Shown here piece after piece: positions 28,730 through 37,738 of a DNA stretch of 64,000 bases. A model generated the notes under the pieces. It had not been told where the DNA came from. It was given only the letters and a program-made list of their open reading frames with translations, and did no database searches. Origin of the DNA: Pseudomonas paraeruginosa PA7. GTDB taxonomy: Bacteria > Pseudomonadota > Gammaproteobacteria > Pseudomonadales > Pseudomonadaceae. Where the stretch lies: NCBI RefSeq assembly GCF_000017205.1, contig NC_009656.1, positions 4,344,001 through 4,408,000 on the forward strand, given 5' to 3'. Numbering within the stretch: the stretch's first letter is position 1; every line of letters starts with the position of its first letter. The translations under genes were made by a program, and so were the position numbers.

Positions 28730-29383
28730 ATGCCACTTGCCCTCTTCGACCTCGACGACACCCTGATCGACGGTGACTGCGCGACCCTCTGGGGGCGCTA
28801 CATGACCGAACTGGGCTGGGTCGAGAAGACCGCGTTCCTGCACCAGGAAAGCCGCCTCATGGAACTCTACGCCGAGGGTCGGCTGGCCATGGAGGACTAC
28901 ATGGACTTCAGCCTGGCGCCCATCGCCGGACGTACCCCGGCGGAGATCGCCAGCGCCGTCGAGGATTTCGTCGCGCGGATCATCGTACCGCGCATCCACG
29001 CCGACGCCGTGCGCTGCCTGGAACGCCACCGCCGGGCCGGCGACCGCCTGCTGATCATCTCCGCCTCGGCGCACTTCCTGGTCAGCGCCATCGGCCGCCG
29101 GCTGGGGGTGGACGAGGTGCTGGCGATCGACATCGAGGAGCGCGATGGTCTCTACACCGGGCGCACCCGCGGCACCCTCACCTACCGCGAGGGCAAGGTC
29201 CGGCGCCTCGACGCCTGGCTGGCCCAGGAGGACGAGACGCTGGCCGGCGCGACCTTCTATTCCGACTCGCGCAACGACCTGCCGCTGCTCTCGCGGGTCG
29301 ACCGGCCGCACACGGTGAACCCCGACCCGGCGCTGCTCGGCCACGCCCGCGAGGCCGGCTGGCCGGTGCTGGAGTGGCGCTGA
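28730..29383 (+). CDS. HAD-IB family phosphatase (SerB-like)
   Basis: A cytoplasmic 217-residue HAD hydrolase of subfamily IB. Motif I is FDLDDTL (nucleophile Asp7, acid Asp9), motif II is the Ser in IISASAH, and motif IV is YSDSRNDLPLL. The C1-type helical cap lies between motifs I and II. It presumably dephosphorylates a small phosphorylated metabolite. Placed 69 bases after an OPA-type transporter and 80 bases before a PhnR-like regulator, it is the natural candidate to act on the imported compound. AGGAAC lies about seven bases before the ATG. The exact substrate cannot be read. Confidence 0.85.
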   Translation: MPLALFDLDDTLIDGDCATLWGRYMTELGWVEKTAFLHQESRLMELYAEGRLAMEDYMDFSLAPIAGRTPAEIASAVEDFVARIIVPRIHADAVRCLERHRRAGDRLLIISASAHFLVSAIGRRLGVDEVLAIDIEERDGLYTGRTRGTLTYREGKVRRLDAWLAQEDETLAGATFYSDSRNDLPLLSRVDRPHTVNPDPALLGHAREAGWPVLEWR

Positions 29384-29463
29384 GAAGGCGCGCCGCGCTA
29401 TACCGCCGGCGGCCCGGAAGCATTACCCTGTAGCCCCCGAAGCCCCAGCGGAGAAGCGCCGAT

Positions 29464-30180
29464 ATGCGCGACGAGCCGTCCCGCCCCCTGACGGTGATCT
29501 ACCAGTCCCTGCGCGAGCAGATCGAGCGCGGCCTGCTCGCGCGCGGCAGCAAGCTGCCCAGCGAGCGGCAACTGAGCGAATTGTTCTCGACCACCCGCAT
29601 CACCCTGCGCGAGGCCCTCGGCCAGTTGGAGGACCAGGGCCTGATCTACCGCGAGGAACGCCGCGGCTGGTTCGTCTCGCCGCAGCGGTTGCTGTACAAC
29701 CCGCTGGTGCGCAGCCACTTCCACGCGATGGTCGCCGACCAGGGCCGGGTGCCGGAGACCGAGGTGCTCGGCGCGGCGATGATCCCGGCCAGCGTCGACA
29801 TCTGCCAGCGCCTGGAGCTGCCGGCGCTGTCGCGGGTATTCCAGATCCGCCGGGCGCGGCGGGTCGACGGGCGGCTGGTGCTGTACGTCGAGCACTACCT
29901 GAATCCCGCCTACTTTCCCGGCATCGAGCGCTTCGACCTGACTCGCTCGCTGACCGATCTCTACGCCAATCACTACGGCATCCGCTACGGCCGGGTGCGC
30001 TTCGAGATGCTCCCGACCATCCTCCCGGCGGAGGCCGCCGGGCCGCTGCGGGTCTCGGTGGGCAGCCCGGCGCTGCGGATCGTGCGGGTCAACCGCGACC
30101 AGTCGGGACGCCTGATCGACTGCGACCTGGAGTACTGGCGCCACGACGCGCTGCAGGTCAACGTCGAGGTGCCCGAGTAG
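29464..30180 (+). CDS. GntR/HutC-family regulator with UTRA domain (PhnR-like)
   Basis: A 238-residue repressor-type regulator with an N-terminal winged helix (about 12-75, PSERQLSELFSTTRITLREAL) and a C-terminal ligand-binding UTRA domain (about 90-235). Stretches such as TTRITLRE, RRGWFVSPQRL and the C-terminal LEYWRHDALQVNVEV strongly recall PhnR, the regulator of 2-aminoethylphosphonate transport in Salmonella. It is the third gene of the transporter/phosphatase unit. The TGGTCTAKACCA-type sites upstream of the transporter are typical operators for this subfamily, so autogenous control of the unit is likely. The effector is unknown. Confidence 0.88.
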   Translation: MRDEPSRPLTVIYQSLREQIERGLLARGSKLPSERQLSELFSTTRITLREALGQLEDQGLIYREERRGWFVSPQRLLYNPLVRSHFHAMVADQGRVPETEVLGAAMIPASVDICQRLELPALSRVFQIRRARRVDGRLVLYVEHYLNPAYFPGIERFDLTRSLTDLYANHYGIRYGRVRFEMLPTILPAEAAGPLRVSVGSPALRIVRVNRDQSGRLIDCDLEYWRHDALQVNVEVPE

Positions 30181-30293
30181 CGCCTCCCGCCCTCCCCACG
30201 GTTGGCCGGAACGCGTCGCGCCGGCGCCGAGGATTGCGACGGACCGCGGCGACCTGCTAAAAGCGGGTGGTCATTCGAAAACGCGATATCGCC

Positions 30294-31196
30294 ATGAGCG
30301 ACAGTGAAAAACCGAATAGCCGCCTGTTCGACCTCGACCTGCTCCGTGCTATCGTCACGGTGGCCGACTGCGGCAGCTTCACCACCGCCGCCGCGCGCCT
30401 GCACTCGACCCAGTCGACCGTCAGCCAGAAGGTCCGGCGCCTGGAAGAACTGGCCGGGCACCGCCTGCTCGAACGCGGCAACCGCGACGTGCTGCCGACC
30501 GATGCCGGCGATACCTTGCTCGGCTACGCCCGCCGCCTGCTGGCGCTGAACGACGAGCTGGCCGAGGCGTTGTCCGGCGCCACCGTGGCGCTGACGGTAC
30601 GCATCGGCGTGCCGGACGACTTCGCCGCCGGCCGCACCACCGAGCAACTGGCGGCGTTCAACCGGCGCTACCCGCAGGTCAAGCTGGAGGTCACCAGCGG
30701 CATGAGCCGCGACCTCAGCGCCAGCTACGACCGCGGCGAACTCGACCTGGTACTGCTCAAGCAGCGCCGCGCCAGCCGCGAGGCGCTGGCCTGCTGGCCG
30801 GAAAAGACGCGCTGGGTCGACAGCGCCAGGAACCCCTGCATCGACCTCGATCCGCTGCCGATCGTCACTTTCCCGCCGCGCGGGGTCTATCGCGACGAGA
30901 TGATCGCCGCGCTGGAGGCGGTCGGCCGGCGCTGGCACATCAGCTTCACCAGTTCCAGCCTCAGCGGCCTGCAATCGGCCATCGCCGATGGCATGGGCAT
31001 CGGCCTGCTGCCGCTGCGCGCGGTGAGCGCAGGCCATGCGGTGCTGCCGAAGAACGCCGGGCTACCGGCGGTGGACGTGTTCGAAGTGGCGCTGCTGCAC
31101 CGGCCGGCGGCGGACCCGATGGTGAAGGCGCTGGCACGCGTGCTATCGCGGGTGCTGGCGGAAGATACGCGTGGCCGGCCCACATTCGATAAATGA
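30294..31196 (+). CDS. LysR-family transcriptional regulator
   Basis: A 300-residue LysR-type regulator. The N-terminal winged helix includes DCGSFTTAAARLHSTQSTVSQKVRRLEE, followed by the substrate-binding domain (VRIGVPDDFAAGR...). The ATG at 30294 is the likely start; an in-frame GTG at 30267 would add nine residues. It is on the same strand as, and 134 bases before, a ureidoglycine aminohydrolase-type gene, which is the obvious target. The ligand is not evident. Confidence 0.85.
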   Translation: MSDSEKPNSRLFDLDLLRAIVTVADCGSFTTAAARLHSTQSTVSQKVRRLEELAGHRLLERGNRDVLPTDAGDTLLGYARRLLALNDELAEALSGATVALTVRIGVPDDFAAGRTTEQLAAFNRRYPQVKLEVTSGMSRDLSASYDRGELDLVLLKQRRASREALACWPEKTRWVDSARNPCIDLDPLPIVTFPPRGVYRDEMIAALEAVGRRWHISFTSSSLSGLQSAIADGMGIGLLPLRAVSAGHAVLPKNAGLPAVDVFEVALLHRPAADPMVKALARVLSRVLAEDTRGRPTFDK

Positions 31197-31330
31197 ATAC
31201 GGTGGATTCCAACATTTAATTTGTGCATGCGAGGGGCGCTGGATATCGTTGCCGTCAGCAACGGCTCGTGCCCAGCCCGCTTCATCCGGCGGCGCGCGTC
31301 GGCAGCAAGACAACAACGAGGAAACGCTCC

Positions 31331-32167
31331 ATGTCCAAGTCCAGCTACTACGCGCCGCACGGCGGGCACCCGGCACAGACCGAGCTGCTCACCGACCGGG
31401 CGATGTTCACCGAAGCCTACGCCGTGATTCCCAAGGGCGTGATGCGCGATATCGTCACCAGCCACCTGCCCTTCTGGGACAACATGCGCATGTGGGTGAT
31501 CGCCCGCCCGTTGTCCGGCTTCGCCGAGACCTTCTCGCAGTACATCGTCGAACTGGCGCCCAACGGCGGCAGCGACAAGCCGGAACAGGATCCCAACGCC
31601 GAGGCCGTGCTGTTCGTGGTGGAAGGCGAGCTGAGCCTGACCCTGCAGGGCCAGGTCCATGCCATGCAGCCGGGCGGCTACGCCTTCATCCCGCCGGGCG
31701 CCGACTACAAGGTGCGCAACACCACCGGCCAGCACACCCGCTTCCACTGGATCCGCAAGCACTACCAGAAGGTCGACGGCGTACCGCTGCCGGAAGCCTT
31801 CGTCACCAACGAGCAGGACATCCAGCCGCTGGTGATGCCGGACACCGAGGGCCGCTGGAGCACCACGCGCTTCGTCGACATGAGCGACATGCGCCACGAC
31901 ATGCACGTCAACATCGTCAACTTCGAGCCGGGCGGCGTGATCCCCTTCGCCGAGACCCATGTGATGGAGCACGGCCTGTACGTGCTGGAAGGCAAGGCGG
32001 TGTACCGCCTGAACCAGGACTGGGTAGAGGTGGAAGCCGGCGACTTCATGTGGCTGCGCGCCTTCTGCCCGCAGGCCTGCTATTCCGGCGGCCCGGGTCG
32101 CTTCCGCTACCTGCTGTACAAGGACGTCAACCGGCACATGCGCCTGACCCTCAATGCGCCGCATTGA
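31331..32167 (+). CDS. Bicupin (S)-ureidoglycine aminohydrolase (AllE/YlbA type)
   Basis: This enzyme converts (S)-ureidoglycine to (S)-ureidoglycolate plus ammonia in allantoin degradation. The 278-residue protein has two cupin domains. The manganese site of characterised plant and E. coli enzymes is present: Glu208, His210 and His214 in ETHVMEHG and Gln248 in CPQACY. The 34-residue spacing from the last His to the Gln equals that in the Arabidopsis enzyme. The ATG at 31331 follows GAGGAAAC. No other purine-degradation gene is near; a LysR gene precedes it and a terminator follows. A related cupin reaction cannot be excluded. Confidence 0.82.
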   Translation: MSKSSYYAPHGGHPAQTELLTDRAMFTEAYAVIPKGVMRDIVTSHLPFWDNMRMWVIARPLSGFAETFSQYIVELAPNGGSDKPEQDPNAEAVLFVVEGELSLTLQGQVHAMQPGGYAFIPPGADYKVRNTTGQHTRFHWIRKHYQKVDGVPLPEAFVTNEQDIQPLVMPDTEGRWSTTRFVDMSDMRHDMHVNIVNFEPGGVIPFAETHVMEHGLYVLEGKAVYRLNQDWVEVEAGDFMWLRAFCPQACYSGGPGRFRYLLYKDVNRHMRLTLNAPH

Positions 32168-32190
32168 GGAGAACGGCTAGCCCGAACCTG

Positions 32191-32220
32191 AAGAACCCGG
32201 CGAACGCTCGCCGGGTTCTT
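32191..32220. terminator. Terminator after the ureidoglycine aminohydrolase gene
   Basis: AAGAACCCGGCGA at 32191-32203 pairs perfectly with TCGCCGGGTTCTT at 32208-32220 across ACGC, followed by TCGTTTTC. It lies between two convergent genes. Confidence 0.92.
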
Positions 32221-32270
32221 TCGTTTTCGCCGCCCGTCCGGGCCGCGCGGCGTGCCCGCCGCCGACGCCG

Positions 32271-33119
32271 TTACGGCGAACCGAACATGGCCGTCCAGTA
32301 GATACCCGCGTCGCTCTTCGGATCGGTGGCATAGCCCGCGCCCAGCTCGCGGTAGCCGGGGTTCATCAGGTTGGCGCAATGGCCGGGGCTGGCCAGCCAG
32401 CCGTCGACCACCTTGGCCACGCCATCCTGGCCGGCGGCGATGTTCTCGCCGATCAGCCCGCCGCCGTAGCCGGCCAGTTCGGCACGGTCGCCAGGCGTGC
32501 GGCCGTCGCGGTCGAGATGGTCGAAGAAGTTGTCGTTGGCCATCGCCCGCGCATGCGCCTCGGCGGCACCGCCGAGGGTGGCGTTCCAAGCCAGCGGCGG
32601 CGCCGCGGCGTAGGACTTGCCGCCGCACTGGCGCGCCTGCCCGCGGGCCACGTTGATCCGCTCCAGCAGCTTCTGCCCTTCCGCCTGCCAGTCGCCCATG
32701 CCGCCGCTGAGCAGCGGCCGCGCCAGGACGATGCGCCAGTCGCGGTCCTGGCGGCTGACGCCAATGTCGACGAATTGCGGGTCGAGCACCACGCGGCAGA
32801 AGCTTTCCTCCAGGGCCTTCATCGCCGCGCCGGCGTCGCGCGGGCCGGAGAGGCTGATCGACTGCACGTTGACCATCGGGTAGGACGCCCGCGCCATGGC
32901 CTGCTGCAGGTCGCCGGAAGCATTCACCGGCAGCGCCAGGCGCGGGTCGGCGGACAACGGCGGCAACTCGCCGCTGGCCTGTCCGGCACAGCTCTGCGGC
33001 TGGCTACGGTAGGCGTTGATCGCCTCGACCAGTTGCGCCTCGTCGGCGGCGCTGGCGGCCGTGGCCAGCGCCAGCCCGAGCGCGAGTACGGACAAGGGCG
33101 GGATGCTTGGGATTGCCAT
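32271..33119 (-). CDS. Exported protein with tandem CAP (SCP/PR-1) domains
   Basis: A 282-residue protein with a signal peptide (1-24, ending ASA). The C-terminal half is a standard bacterial CAP domain with its conserved cleft residues: FFDHLDRDG, GENIAAG and WLASPGHCANLMNP. The N-terminal half (about 27-140) looks like a degenerate copy: LVEAINAYRSQPQSCAG aligns with LLERINVARGQARQCGG, and LDPQFVDIGV with MNPGYRELGA, but the cleft histidines are gone. The role of such proteins is unknown. GAGGAGA lies six bases before the ATG. It is convergent with the aminohydrolase gene. Confidence 0.85.
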   Translation of the reverse strand: MAIPSIPPLSVLALGLALATAASAADEAQLVEAINAYRSQPQSCAGQASGELPPLSADPRLALPVNASGDLQQAMARASYPMVNVQSISLSGPRDAGAAMKALEESFCRVVLDPQFVDIGVSRQDRDWRIVLARPLLSGGMGDWQAEGQKLLERINVARGQARQCGGKSYAAAPPLAWNATLGGAAEAHARAMANDNFFDHLDRDGRTPGDRAELAGYGGGLIGENIAAGQDGVAKVVDGWLASPGHCANLMNPGYRELGAGYATDPKSDAGIYWTAMFGSP

Positions 33120-33207
33120 GGAAATCTCCTCGGTCTGGTGGCCGCCATGATGCGCGATTCCGCGGCGCGCCGCATTCGACCGGAATCCGCCGCCAGCGTT
33201 GCAGGCT

Positions 33208-33288
33208 CAGGCCGGCGCGTCGGTGAACGCCTCCACCAGCCGCTCGATCACCGCGCGGACCCCGGCCTGCCTGCTGGCGCCGGCAGTC
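33208..33288 (-). pseudogene. 3' remnant of a LysR-family regulator gene
   Basis: On the minus strand the stretch ends in a stop at 33208 and translates to [19 protein letters not shown] followed by APA, which resembles the last helix of LysR regulators. There is no start codon with a ribosome binding site and no DNA-binding part; upstream it runs straight into the PfpI remnant on the other strand. The fragment is short, so the family call is tentative. Confidence 0.5.
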
Positions 33289-33453
33289 GACGGGAAACCC
33301 GAGGACCAGCCGTTGAAGGGCTACGAGATCTGCGTGTTCCCCGACGCACTGGACACCGGCGCAACCTGGAGATCGGCTACATGCCCGGCCCGCTGCCATG
33401 GCTGGTGTCGGCAAGCTGGCCGCCGAGCCCCTCCTCGAAGCGGTCTCCCGCTG
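33285..33453 (+). pseudogene. 3' remnant of a DJ-1/PfpI-family gene with two frameshifts
   Basis: [20 protein letters not shown] then DTGA is followed, after a -1 shift near 33361, by [16 protein letters not shown], and after a second shift near 33411 by [13 protein letters not shown] and a stop at 33453. [27 protein letters not shown] is characteristic of the C-terminal part of type 1 glutamine-amidotransferase-like/PfpI proteins. The N-terminal part, including the nucleophile Cys, is missing. Two single-base losses and no start make it a pseudogene. Confidence 0.72.
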
Positions 33454-33705
33454 AGCCCCCCAGCGTTCCCCGCCACGCGCGCCGGGGAACGCTGCCGTTC
33501 GTCCCGGCGTCATCGAACTTAAACCACCCGCGCGCAGCATCGTCTTCCAGGAAAGGAATCGGCCATCGCCGGGCGCCGGGCGGTGAAAGACGAATCGATG
33601 ACTGCACAGAAAGAAAACTCTGACAGCACGCCCACTAGCCGCTCCAGCAGCCGGCCGCTACCGTGCGAGGCCTTCGCAAGAACAGCCGAACCAGAGGAGA
33701 ACCTC

Positions 33706-34119
33706 ATGTCACTGCCGCCGTACCTCCAGCCCGGCGACAAGCTCGTGCTCTACGACGAACACTGCCGTTTCTGCGGCCTCTGGAGCAGCTTCCTGGCACG
33801 TCGCGCGGACGCCCGCCTGAAACTGTGCGCCGCCCAGTCCGCCGAGGGCCGGGCGATCCTCGAATGGTTCGGCCTGGCACCCGGGCATTTCGACACCTGG
33901 CTGTTCATCGATGGCGCCTATGCCTGCGACGACAGCGACGCCCTCCTGGAAGTCCTGCGCCTGCTACCGGGGCCCTGGCGCCATCTGCGCTGGCTGCGCC
34001 TGCTGCCGGCCTGGCTGCGCGACGAATGTCACGAGGCGCTGCGGCGCAACCGCTGGCACTGGTTCGGCCGCCAGCATCCGGCCCCGCGCCGACGCTCCTG
34101 GCGGACCCGCCGGGCCTGA
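33706..34119 (+). CDS. DCC-family thiol-disulphide oxidoreductase-like protein (DUF393)
   Basis: A 137-residue protein with the thioredoxin-like start of the DCC family: LVLYDEHCRFCGLW, with the CxxC pair Cys20/Cys23. Most family members read YDGDCPFC; this one has EHC. Later parts include LFIDGAYACDDSDALLEVLRLL, and the C-terminus is very basic. No signal peptide is present. GAGGAGA lies seven bases before the ATG. The function of the family is not established. It is convergent with the LysR gene at 34213. Confidence 0.82.
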   Translation: MSLPPYLQPGDKLVLYDEHCRFCGLWSSFLARRADARLKLCAAQSAEGRAILEWFGLAPGHFDTWLFIDGAYACDDSDALLEVLRLLPGPWRHLRWLRLLPAWLRDECHEALRRNRWHWFGRQHPAPRRRSWRTRRA

Positions 34120-34212
34120 CGCCTCGCCGCAGCGGCCATGTTCCCCTCTGCCACGCACCGCCCGAGCGTGGCTGCCGGGCCCAGGTGAGCACGCGACGGG
34201 CGGTTTTCCTTT

Positions 34213-35124
34213 TCAGGCGCGGCCCAGCCAGTCGCCGCGGATCATTTCCATCAGCTGGCGCAAGCCCGGCTGCGGCTGGCGCCGGCTCGGATAATAGAGG
34301 CAGAACGGCGCGCCCATCGAGGTCCATTCCGGCAGTACCAGGCGCAGGCGGTCGCTGCGCAGTTCCTCGGCGATCCCCACCTCCAGGCAATAGGCCAGGC
34401 CGACACCATCCAGCGCCGCGGCGACCGCCGCGTTGCTCTCGTTGACGCTGAGCGGGCCGGGCACGTCGACCGCGACCATCCGCTCGCCGTCGCCCAGTTC
34501 CCACTTGTAGAACGAGTTGTCGCCCAGGCGCATGCGGATGCAGGCGTGCCGCAGCAGGTCGTCCGGCCGCTCGGGCACGCCGTGCCGCGCCAGGTAGTCG
34601 GGCGCCGCGGCCACCACCCAGCGCAATTCCCCGGTCAGCGGCACCGCGACCATGTCCTGCGGTACCGTCCCGCCGTAGCGGATCCCGGCATCGTAGCCAT
34701 CGGCGACGATGTCGACCATGCGGTCCTCCACCGACAGCTCCAGTTGCAGGTCCGGATAGGCCTCGGTGAAGCGCCTCAGCACCGGCCCCACCAGCAGCCG
34801 CGAGGCGTCGCGCGGCACGTTCAGGCGCAGCCGGCCCACCGGCGAGGTGCGATAGGCGTCGAGTTCGCCGAGGGCCTCGCCGATCACCTGGAAACCATCC
34901 TCCAGCTTGGCCGCCAGCGCGCTGCCGGCATCGGTGGGCACCACCGAGCGACTGGTGCGGTTGAGCAGTTTCACCCCGAGCCGCGCCTCGAGGTTGCGCA
35001 TGCTGTGGCTCAACGCCGAGGTGCTGACCCCCAGTTCCTGGGCCGAATGACGGAAGCTGCGGCGCCGGACGATAGTCATGAAGACATTCAGGTCGGCGAG
35101 TTCGGCACGGGTGAAGGCCGGCAT
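34213..35124 (-). CDS. LysR-family regulator, divergent from the aldo-keto reductase
   Basis: A 303-residue LysR regulator of the CrgA-like group, with an N-terminal winged helix (ELADLNVFMTIVRRRSFRHS...VSTSALSHSMRNLEARLG) and a substrate-binding domain. It corresponds in position to PAO1 PA1128. It is transcribed away from the aldo-keto reductase gene, and the 175-base shared region contains LysR-type dyads (35152-35177), so it very probably controls that gene and itself. Confidence 0.9.
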   Translation of the reverse strand: MPAFTRAELADLNVFMTIVRRRSFRHSAQELGVSTSALSHSMRNLEARLGVKLLNRTSRSVVPTDAGSALAAKLEDGFQVIGEALGELDAYRTSPVGRLRLNVPRDASRLLVGPVLRRFTEAYPDLQLELSVEDRMVDIVADGYDAGIRYGGTVPQDMVAVPLTGELRWVVAAAPDYLARHGVPERPDDLLRHACIRMRLGDNSFYKWELGDGERMVAVDVPGPLSVNESNAAVAAALDGVGLAYCLEVGIAEELRSDRLRLVLPEWTSMGAPFCLYYPSRRQPQPGLRQLMEMIRGDWLGRA

Positions 35125-35151
35125 TCCGGGGCTCCTGGCAGTTCTCGGGGG

Positions 35152-35177
35152 TCAATGCAGCATTGAGCCACATTCAA
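35152..35177. promoter_or_regulatory. LysR-type operator in the divergent promoter region
   Basis: Two overlapping dyads: TCAATG-CAG-CATTGA at 35152-35166 and TTGA-N7-TCAA at 35163-35177, the latter an exact T-N11-A LysR box. They share half-sites, as activation and recognition sites of LysR regulators often do. Confidence 0.7.
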
Positions 35178-35299
35178 TCCCGAGTGAGCTAGGGTAATCG
35201 TTCCCTGGTGGCCCGTACGGCCGATTCGTCGACTGCCACGCAGGCCACTCGCGCCGGCGCCTTGCCGGCGAGCCTTTCCCGACCAGCAGGAGAACTTCC

Positions 35300-36289
<990 letters not shown>

Positions 36290-36381
36290 GCATCCGGCCG
36301 GGGTGGCGGCGCCCCGGCCGCTGGCCCGGCACGCTGGCGGAAGGCACAATGGCGGACTTCCACGGACTACCGGAACAGGTT

Positions 36382-36969
36382 ATGGAAAACGTCTACAAGA
36401 CTCCGCAAGCGCCTCTGGTCGAGGACCGCCCCGCGACCCAGGCGCATTTCTTCGTCACCTCGCTGGGCAAGATGAGCGTGCTTTTCCTCGTCACCCTGGG
36501 GTTGTACGCGGTGTATTGGATGTACAAGCACTGGAAGGCCCAGCAGCCGCAGATGGAGCAACGGATCAGCCCGGTGTGGCGGGCGATCTTCGGCATCTTT
36601 TTCTTCCACGCCCTGGCGCGGCGGATCCACCGGGCCCTGCCGGGAGAACGGCAGGCGCCGTGGAGCCCGGATCACGAGGCGACCTGGGCGGTGCTGCTGA
36701 CGGTCGCGGCAAACATGATCAGTCACCTCACCGACGTCATCCCGGCGCTGCAGCCCTACTCGCTGCCATCGCTCCTGCTGCTGCTCACGCCGCTGATCCC
36801 GATACGCAACATCCAGCGCCAGGCCAACCTCGCCAGCGGCGACCCGCAGGGCGCGCGCAACGCCGGCTATTCGGGCTACAACCTGCTGTTCATCGTCCTC
36901 GGCACGCTCTACTGGCTATTGATCCTGGCCGGTTCCGCGGTGATCCTCCTCGGCCTGGACCAGGGCTGA
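36382..36969 (+). CDS. DUF4234-type integral membrane protein
   Basis: A 195-residue membrane protein of unknown function with about four hydrophobic segments. The segment after residue 30 (MSVLFLVTLGLYAVYWMYKHW) is typical of DUF4234-type proteins, and the N-terminus ENVYKTPQAP also recurs in the family. I chose the ATG at 36382 for that reason; an in-frame ATG at 36349 with GGAAGG before it would add 11 residues and is a real alternative. It ends three bases from the convergent sirtuin gene. Confidence 0.75.
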   Translation: MENVYKTPQAPLVEDRPATQAHFFVTSLGKMSVLFLVTLGLYAVYWMYKHWKAQQPQMEQRISPVWRAIFGIFFFHALARRIHRALPGERQAPWSPDHEATWAVLLTVAANMISHLTDVIPALQPYSLPSLLLLLTPLIPIRNIQRQANLASGDPQGARNAGYSGYNLLFIVLGTLYWLLILAGSAVILLGLDQG

Positions 36970-36972
36970 GCC

Positions 36973-37725
36973 TCAGCCGGGAAACGCCAGGCGCAGCAAG
37001 GCGGGCAGGACCTCGCCGGCCGTCCCGACGAGGCAGCGTTCGCGCGGATGGCCGGTGCGCACCGGTTGCGGGTTCACATGCACCACGCTGGCACCGCGCT
37101 CCAGCGCCAGCGCCGGTATCCGCGCCGCCGGCTGCACCATGCCGGAGGTGCCGACGCTGAGCAACAGGTCGCATTCGCCGGCGGCGGCGAAGGCCTCGCG
37201 CAGGGCTGTCTCGGGCAGCGCCTCGCCGAACCAGACCACCCCCGGACGCACCGGCCCACCGCAGGCCCGGCAACGCGGCGGTTCGATCCGCCGTCCCGCC
37301 TCCGGCTCCGCCGCTTCCGCCAGGGGCCCCCGGTAGGCCATGGCGCAGCCGGCGCAGCGCGGCGCGTGCAGGCTGCCGTGCAGGTGCAGGACCTCGCGAC
37401 TGCCGGCGCGCTCGTGCAGGTCGTCGACGTTCTGGGTGACCAGCCGGGTATCGGCGACCCGGTCGGCGAGCGCGGCGATCGCCCGGTGCGCCGGATTCGG
37501 CTGGGCGCGCAGCACCTTCTGGCGCCGCCATTCGTACCAGCCCCAGACCAGCGCCGGATCGTCGGCGAAGGCGGCTGGCGTGGCCAGGGCCGCCGGATCG
37601 TAGCGCGCCCAGAGACCGTCGAGGGCGTCGCGGAACGTGGGTATCCCGCTTTCCGCGGAAACCCCGGCGCCAGTGAAGACCACCAGGCGGCGGGCCCCGG
37701 CGAGCAGCCCGGCGGCGTGGCGCAT
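36973..37725 (-). CDS. Sir2-family NAD-dependent protein deacylase
   Basis: A 250-residue sirtuin that removes acyl groups from lysines using NAD. Motifs in order are GAGVSAESGIPTFRD (NAD binding), TQNVDDLHERAG, the catalytic His in HLHGSLH, a zinc module with CAGC and CRACGG, and VGTSG. WYEWRRQ contains the Tyr-x-x-Arg pair of class III sirtuins, which favours desuccinylation/demalonylation over plain deacetylation. It starts 13 bases after dgt with GAGGAGGG before its ATG, so the two are an operon. The position matches PAO1 PA1125, once misnamed as cobalamin biosynthetic. Confidence 0.92.
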   Translation of the reverse strand: MRHAAGLLAGARRLVVFTGAGVSAESGIPTFRDALDGLWARYDPAALATPAAFADDPALVWGWYEWRRQKVLRAQPNPAHRAIAALADRVADTRLVTQNVDDLHERAGSREVLHLHGSLHAPRCAGCAMAYRGPLAEAAEPEAGRRIEPPRCRACGGPVRPGVVWFGEALPETALREAFAAAGECDLLLSVGTSGMVQPAARIPALALERGASVVHVNPQPVRTGHPRERCLVGTAGEVLPALLRLAFPG

Positions 37726-37738
37726 CGGCGTCCCTCCT

